Source: Flavobacterium sp. 1 (GTDB taxonomy: Bacteria > Bacteroidota > Bacteroidia > Flavobacteriales > Flavobacteriaceae). Taken from it: 64,000 nt of DNA. The notes below the pieces were generated by a model that had not been told where the DNA came from, made no database searches, and saw nothing but the letters and a program-made list of their open reading frames with translations. The position numbers and the translations under genes were made by a program. Of the stretch, positions 15,301-24,300 are shown piece after piece (position 1 is the first letter of the stretch; the number at the start of each line of letters is the position of its first letter). The stretch lies in assembly GCF_002797935.1 (NCBI RefSeq), contig NZ_PGER01000001.1, forward strand, positions 4,092,001 through 4,156,000, given 5' to 3'.

Positions 15301-18300
15301 TATCGTAGCCGGAGCAACTGCCGTAGCCGATAAGGCAACTGCAGGCTCTGTAATTGTAACTGCAGTGGATGCAGATGTACAGCCCAAGGCATCGGTAATC
15401 ACAATATCATAAGTCCCCGCAGTTAAGTTTGTAGTCACTGCTGTTGTAGAAACTGGTGCGCCAGCTTTGGTTACGCTGTATGTATAAGGTGCTTTTCCTG
15501 ATGTTGGCGTAATGCTGATGCTTCCTGTGGCATCATTTTTACATTTTACGTCTACTTTGGTAGTGCTTAAGGTTAAAACTGTCGCTTTTACTGTAACAAT
15601 AACGTCTGTTGAAAAAGCCTGGCACGCTGGTACAGCTGAGTCAGTAACCCTGAATCTGTATGTTCCGGCTGTTGCCGTAACATAAGGGTTCGTTGTCGCT
15701 GCATAAGTAGCACCGCCATCGGATGAAACAGCATAAATATAAGCTCCCGTACCGCCGTTTGCCGACAGATTAATTGTCGTGTTTGGAGTACAAGTGGTGT
15801 CTGCAGCAGGTGAAGCAGTTAGGGTCAATTGCGGTGCAACTGTATAAGGCGTAGATGCCACACAGCCAAATCCGTCTTTTAAATATAAGGTATAGCTTCC
15901 CGGCGTTAAGCTGAATACTGCGCTTGCCTGGTAAGTTATGCCGTCTTTACTGTACGTTAATGAGCCTGTTCCGCTTCCTGTAACGGTAACCGAAATCGGA
16001 GTGCCTGTATAGCACTGTGATGCCGGAGTATTGATCGTCGGCATGCTCTCTGTACCAATTGTAACAGTCTGTTTAACCGTACAGTCATTAGCATCTTTAA
16101 CATAAACGTCAATGCTGTGGGTTAAAACTGCCGTGTCCACTGTAATGCCTGTTCCATAGGCTGTACTTGGCCCTGCCGACGGACTTGACGCATAAGCATA
16201 CGTATAGCCTGGTGATCCGCCTGTTATCACTGAAAAAGTTAAGGTCGAAACTGTCGTTTTACAATTCGTGTTTGATCCCGAAACTGTATAATTTATAGCC
16301 GTTGCTGGATTTATCGTTACCGAAGCAGTATTAGAGATACAGTCTGTTGTTTTATCAGTAACTATAAAAGTATAAGCGCCAGATCCTAAGCCGGTTACTT
16401 TTACCACATCTCCTGTCTGTGTAACTGTCCCTGAATTTGGACTTAACGCATATGTGAAATTACCTGAACTGCTCGCGCCTGTTACTGTAAATGTTGCTGT
16501 GCCGTCTGTTGAACCAAAACATTTAACATCAGTCTTAACTCCTGAAACAGCTATAACCGCAGCTGGAGCTATCGACGTTGATGCCTGTTTGGTACATCCA
16601 TTGGCATCTTTTATTTCAAATGTATAATTCCCAGATAGCAAGCCTGAAAATATACCGCTGTTCAATCCGCTAACGTTGGATGCAGCTGTACCCGGTCCTG
16701 AAACTATTGTATAAGTAAATGGTGCTGTCCCTGTTCCAACTGCTGGAGTAAGCGTAATGCTCGTTGTAGTAAATCCAGGCTTGCACGTAATGGCGGCCGG
16801 TGCTGAAAAATTAATCCCTGTCGGAGGATTTAATTTTTTAACGATAATGTCCTGTGAAACTGTTATACAGTCATTAGCGTCTTTTACTTGGTAAGCTATC
16901 GTTTGGTCTGAAATCCCGTTGTCATTTACAACATAAGTGTTAACTCCAGTAAATGCGCCTCCTTTGAAACTATAGGTATAAGGCCCTGTACCGTCATGTC
17001 CGGTAACAGTAACCGTAGTGGCGGCGCTGCAGGTTATCGTAGCCGGAGCAACTGCCGTAGCCGATAAGGCAACTGCAGGCTCTGTAATTGTAACTGCAGT
17101 GGATGCAGATGTACAGCCCAAGGCATCGGTAATCACAATATCATAAGTCCCCGCAGTTAAGTTTGTAGTCACTGCTGTTGTAGAAACTGGTGCGCCAGCT
17201 TTGGTTACGCTGTATGTATAAGGTGCTTTTCCTGATGTTGGCGTAATGCTGATGCTTCCTGTGGCATCATTTTTACATTTTACGTCTACTTTGGTAGTGC
17301 TTAAGGTTAAAACTGTCGCTTTTACTGTAACAATAACGTCTGTTGAAAAAGCCTGGCACGCTGGTACAGCTGAGTCAGTAACCCTGAATCTGTATGTTCC
17401 GGCTGTTGCCGTAACATAAGGGTTCGTTGTCGCTGCATAAGTAGCACCGCCATCGGATGAAACAGCATAAATATAAGCTCCCGTACCGCCGTTTGCCGAC
17501 AGATTAATTGTCGTGTTTGGAGTACAAGTGGTGTCTGCAGCAGGTGAAGCAGTTAGGGTCAATTGCGGTGCAACTGTATAAGGCGTAGATGCCACACAGC
17601 CAAATCCGTCTTTTAAATATAAGGTATAGCTTCCCGGCGTTAAGCTGAATACTGCGCTTGCCTGGTAAGTTATGCCGTCTTTACTGTACGTTAATGAGCC
17701 TGTTCCGCTTCCTGTAACGGTAACCGAAATCGGAGTGCCTGTATAGCACTGTGATGCCGGAGTATTGATCGTCGGCATGCTCTCTGATGCAATACTAACC
17801 GTTTTCTTAACCAAACAGCCATTGGCATCTTTAACATAAACGTCAATGCTGTGGGTTAAAACTGCCGTGTCCACTGTAATGCCTGTTCCATAGGCTGTAC
17901 TTGGCCCTGCCGACGGACTTGACGCATAAGCATACGTATAGCCTGGTGATCCGCCTGTTATCACTGAAAAAGTTAAGGTCGAAACTGTCGTTTTACAATT
18001 CGTGTTTGATCCCGAAACTGTATAATTTATAGCCGTTGCTGGATTTATCGTTACCGAAGCGGTATTAGAGATACAGTCTGTTGTTTTATCAGTAACTATA
18101 AAAGTATAAGCGCCAGATCCTAAGCCGGTTACTTTTACCACATCTCCTGTCTGTGTAACTGTCCCTGAATTTGGACTTAACGCATATGTGAAATTACCTG
18201 AACTGCTCGCGCCTGTTACTGTAAATGTTGCTGTGCCGTCTGTTGAACCAAAACATTTAACATCTGTCTTAACTCCTGAAACAGCTATAACCGCAGCTGG

Positions 18301-21300
18301 AGCTATCGACGTTGATGCCTGTTTGGTACATCCATTGGCATCTTTTATTTCAAATGTATAATTGCCTGATGTCAGTCCTGTAAATGTCCCGCTTGAAGCA
18401 CCCGTAGTATTTATTGTCGGTCCTGAAACTATTGTATAAGTAAATGGTGCTGTCCCTGTTCCAACTGCTGGAGTAAGCGTAATGCTCGTTGTAGTAAATC
18501 CAGGCTTGCACGTAATGGCGGCCGGTGCTGAAAAATTAATCCCTGTCGGAGGATTTAATTTTTTAACGATAATGTCCTGTGAAACTGTTATACAGTCATT
18601 AGCGTCTTTTACTTGGTAAGCTATCGTTTGGTCTGAAATCCCGTTGTCATTTACAACATAAGTGTTAACTCCAGTAAATGCGCCTCCTTTGAAACTATAG
18701 GTATAAGGCCCTGTACCGTCATGTCCGGTAACAGTAACCGTAGTGGCGGCGCTGCAGGTTATCGTAGCCGGAGCAACTGCCGTAGCCGATAAGGCAACTG
18801 CAGGCTCTGTAATTGTAACTGCAGTGGATGCAGATGTACAGCCCAAGGCATCGGTAATCACAATATCATAAGTCCCCGCAGTTAAGTTTGTAGTCACTGC
18901 TGTTGTAGAAACTGGTGCGCCAGCTTTGGTTACGCTGTATGTATAAGGTGCTTTTCCTGATGTTGGCGTAATGCTGATGCTTCCTGTGGCATCATTTTTA
19001 CATTTTACGTCTACTTTGGTAGTGCTTAAGGTTAAAACTGTCGCTTTTACTGTAACAATAACGTCTGTTGAAAAAGCCTGGCACGCTGGTACAGCTGAGT
19101 CAGTAACCCTGAATCTGTATGTTCCGGCTGTTGCCGTAACATAAGGGTTCGTTGTCGCTGCATAAGTAGCACCGCCATCGGATGAAACAGCATAAATATA
19201 AGCTCCCGTACCGCCGTTTGCCGACAGATTAATTGTCGTGTTTGGAGTACAAGTGGTGTCTGCAGCAGGTGAAGCAGTTAGGGTCAATTGCGGTGCAACT
19301 GTATAAGGCGTAGATGCCACACAGCCAAATCCGTCTTTTAAATATAAGGTATAGCTTCCCGGCGTTAAGCTGAATACTGCGCTTGCCTGGTAAGTTATGC
19401 CGTCTTTACTGTACGTTAATGAGCCTGTTCCGCTTCCTGTAACGGTAACCGAAATCGGAGTGCCTGTATAGCACTGTGATGCCGGAGTATTGATCGTCGG
19501 CATGCTCTCTGTACCAATTGTAACAGTCTGTTTAACCGTACAGTCATTAGCATCTTTAACATAAACGTCAATGCTGTGGGTTAAAACTGCCGTGTCCACT
19601 GTAATGCCTGTTCCATAGGCTGTACTTGGCCCTGCCGACGGACTTGACGCATAAGCATACGTATAGCCTGGTGATCCGCCTGTTATCACTGAAAAAGTTA
19701 AGGTCGAAACTGTCGTTTTACAATTCGTGTTTGATCCCGAAACTGTATAATTTATAGCCGTTGCTGGATTTATCGTTACCGAAGCAGTATTAGAGATACA
19801 GTCTGTTGTTTTATCAGTAACTATAAAAGTATAAGCGCCAGATCCTAAGCCGGTTACTTTTACCACATCTCCTGTCTGTGTAACTGTCCCTGAATTTGGA
19901 CTTAACGCATATGTGAAATTACCTGAACTGCTCGCGCCTGTTACTGTAAATGTTGCTGTGCCGTCTGTTGAACCAAAACATTTAACATCAGTCTTAACTC
20001 CTGAAACAGCTATAACCGCAGCTGGAGCTATCGACGTTGATGCCTGTTTGGTACATCCATTGGCATCTTTTATTTCAAATGTATAATTGCCTGATGTCAG
20101 TCCTGTAAATGTCCCGCTTGAAGCACCCGTAGTATTTATTGTCGGTCCTGAAACTATTGTATAAGTAAATGGTGCTGTCCCTGTTCCAACTGCTGGAGTA
20201 AGCGTAATGCTCGTTGTAGTAAATCCAGGCTTGCACGTAATGGCGGCCGGTGCTGAAAAATTAATCCCTGTCGGAGGATTTAATTTTTTAACGATAATGT
20301 CCTGTGAAACTGTTATACAGTCATTAGCGTCTTTTACTTGGTAAGCTATCGTTTGGTCTGAAATCCCGTTGTCATTTACAACATAAGTGTTAACTCCAGT
20401 AAATGCGCCTCCTTTGAAACTATAGGTATAAGGCCCTGTACCGTCATGTCCGGTAACAGTAACCGTAGTGGCGGCGCTGCAGGTTATCGTAGCCGGAGCA
20501 ACTGCCGTAGCCGATAAGGCAACTGCAGGCTCTGTAATTGTAACTGCAGTGGATGCAGATGTACAGCCCAAGGCATCGGTAATCACAATATCATAAGTCC
20601 CCGCAGTTAAGTTTGTAGTCACTGCTGTTGTAGAAACTGGTGCGCCAGCTTTGGTTACGCTGTATGTATAAGGTGCTTTTCCTGATGTTGGCGTAATGCT
20701 GATGCTTCCTGTGGCATCATTTTTACATTTTACGTCTACTTTGGTAGTGCTTAAGGTTAAAACTGTCGCTTTTACTGTAACAATAACGTCTGTTGAAAAA
20801 GCCTGGCACGCTGGTACAGCTGAGTCAGTAACCCTGAATCTGTATGTTCCGGCTGTTGCCGTAACATAAGGGTTCGTTGTCGCTGCATAAGTAGCACCGC
20901 CATCGGATGAAACAGCATAAATATAAGCTCCCGTACCGCCGTTTGCCGACAGATTAATTGTCGTGTTTGGAGTACAAGTGGTGTCTGCAGCAGGTGAAGC
21001 AGTTAGGGTCAATTGCGGTGCAACTGTATAAGGCGTAGATGCCACACAGCCAAATCCGTCTTTTAAATATAAGGTATAGCTTCCCGGCGTTAAGCTGAAT
21101 ACTGCGCTTGCCTGGTAAGTTATGCCGTCTTTACTGTACGTTAATGAGCCTGTTCCGCTTCCTGTAACGGTAACCGAAATCGGAGTGCCTGTATAGCACT
21201 GTGATGCCGGAGTATTGATCGTCGGCATGCTCTCTGATGCAATACTAACCGTTTTCTTAACCAAACAGTCATTAGCATCTTTAACATAAACATCCCAAAC

Positions 21301-24300
21301 CAAATCTGCTCCCGAATTCGTATCTACAGTCTGAATAGCGCTAGAATCGTAAACAGATGTTGGAGCTGTAGATGGACTTTTGGCGTAAGCGTATGAATAA
21401 TTAGTAGTTCCGCCCGTAGCAACAATTGTGATTTGCGAATTATCATTATTGCAATTTACTTTCGTTGGTATAGCACTTGTAATTGATAAAGCAACTGGCT
21501 GAGTTAAATTAACAGTATAAGTTGCGGGACAACCCGTAGTCCTGTCTTTAACTGCAATGGTATAGTTACTAGCTGTTAAATTACTTAAATTAATAGTCGC
21601 AGCTGATTGATTATTCTTGCTGTCAATAATTGTTCCCAAAGTATTGGTAACAACATAATCATATTTATGCGAATTCAATCCTCCTACAGTGAATTGAATT
21701 GCTCCAGTGCCACCAAAACATTTGATTGGAGTAATCACTGAACCTCCAGCAACAATATCCGGTACACTTTTTACATTATAATCTAAATCAAAACTACATC
21801 CATTTTTATCTGTAGCTCTAAAAATATAGTCCCCTGGATCAAGACTATATTGTCCAGATGCTTCAATTGGAATACTAATACCTGAAGGAACAGCAGTTAC
21901 TTGGTAACGAATAGGAGATAATCCGCCTATTGCCTGAAATTTAACATGCGCTTTATATGCCGGACACTCTAAACCAGTTTCAAAAAACACATCAATACCG
22001 GTAATAAGCACTTTAGGACTAATTATTGCCGATAAAGGACCAAATTGACAGCCATTTTTATCTTTAATATAAGCAGTTACCGTGCTCGCAGTATTAGTAG
22101 AATAAGTATTGGAAGTAGTAAAATTAGTATTTCCATTAAAACTATATTCATACGGAGCGGTTCCTCCCGAAGGATTAAAAACAGTAACAACAGCATCTAC
22201 AGTACCTGTAGCACTACAACCTAATTCGGTTGCATTAATTTCTCCAGTAACCAACGTTGGATTTACAATGACAACATCGTTAACCGCCGATTCACAGCCT
22301 TTAGTATCTATTACTTTAATATTGTAGGTACCAGCTGCTAAACCCGTAAATACATTTGTATTTTGAGTAGTATAAATTGCCGCAGAACTTAATTTAATAG
22401 CATATGTATAAGTAGTAGTAAAACCATTACTTGCTGTAACTGTAATAGTACCATCATTGTTATTATTACAAGTGATGTCTGTTTTTTTAATATTAGTTAT
22501 TATTGGTGTTGTTTTTGCCGAAACAATAACAGCACTACTAGTTGCCTTACATCCTTTACTGTCCGTAATGGTAAAAACATAAGATCCATCATCAAAAACT
22601 GCATATGGAAAAGAAGTTACGGCTGTCGGTGCTCCTAAATTGCGGGAGACAGTATATGTATATGGCGCTATGTAGCCTCCTGTTATCACAGGATTACCAA
22701 TAGAAGCATTTACCAAACAACTTAAATCCTGAATCAAAGAGAGACCAAGTGTTAACGGTTCTGCAACAGTAATACTTGCAATGGTTGATGTACAATTATT
22801 GCTATCGGTAACTAATATAGTGTGAGATCCTGGGGCAACATTAGCAAATGAAAAAGTAGTTAATGTCGAACTTACAGCAGCTGCTGCATCCAATTGATAT
22901 GTAAACGTCGGTCCTACACCACCAGTCAAATTTACTGTAAGAGTAGCTGGATCCGCAACCGTATAACAATAATCTGTAGTCACCGTTAAACTGGCGGTAG
23001 GAGGTGTTGGTGTACTTACTGAAATAGGAAAACCAGCTGCGCTGGTACATAAATTAGCATCTTTGATAAATACAGTATAACTGCCAGCTGGTACATTTAC
23101 AAACTGATCGCTTACTTGAAACGGTCTGTTTTTTGAACTATCATTATTATCTACTAATTGATATTGATACGCTGGAGTTCCTCCTCCGCCTACTGCAGTA
23201 ATAGTAGCTCCTGTAGTACAAGTTGGAGCTGTTGTAATAGATGCTGAAGCTGTTACAGCTGTCGGCATTTTTATCTCTTGACTAAATGGAAAAGTACAGC
23301 TGCCAGCTGTATTATCATAACGGATGCTTATGTTATAAATTTTACCAGTTAAGTTTGTTAACGTTTTGCTGCCGCTTGTAGCTGCTGGAACTGGTATTAC
23401 AGTTTGCCAAAGACCACCATCAACTGAATATTGAAATCCTTTAACTGCATCAAAATTTTTGGCCGATATAGTTATTTCTCCATTTTGATCCCCTTTACAT
23501 TTTATATCTTTGTAACCTGTTATACCAGCGGAAAAAGCTTTACTTCCATCAACAATAATTGGAAAGTTAACAATTGAATTACAAGATTTTGGTATTTGAC
23601 GCACCCAAATATCATCAATTAGAACATCATTTCCATTGAACTCATTACTATAAGATCTTACTACAAAACTCAAGTTCGTATAAGCTCCTGGGTTTAATGA
23701 TAATTCTTTGTATTCCCACTTTTCTGTTTTAGGAATAACCCATGGATTTGTAGTATCAGTTGTAGCAACAATAGTTTCTGTCCCACCTACCCCATTTAGG
23801 TTATTTACCAATTGAATAGTCAATTTTGGATCATCATGGGTGGTAGAAGTCTTTACAATCAAATTTTCAGCCCATAATGAAATAATTACATCTTGATTTG
23901 CGATAACATCTTTAATAGGCTTACTATACAAAATCCCACCTATACCGGCTGTACCACCAACATTTACGCACAAAAATCTTCCTAATGGATCGTCTGGCAA
24001 TGTATGATCATTAGCTGTAATCCAAGAACCCCCGAAAGTAGTTCTAATTTTACTTGCTACCGCATACTCTCCATCATTAATCCATTCATCTGTATTACAT
24101 GTGTATCCTGGTAAATTATGAGTGGTTGCCTCATCTTCAAAACAATAGGCAGGATTAATACCCGGCGTGGTGGTAAATCCTCCTTTACCAAAATCTTCCT
24201 GTAATAAGTTACTATAAGTAGAAACACTTAATACATTATAATCAACAGTTATTGTATGATCCCCTTGAGTTACATTTTTAAAAATATTAGAAGGTGTACT

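Noticed and set aside
1..21290. Regular repeats as a possible CRISPR array or satellite DNA
   Set aside because: Periods of 1,725-1,737 bp are multiples of three and stay in one open protein frame with Ig-like modules.
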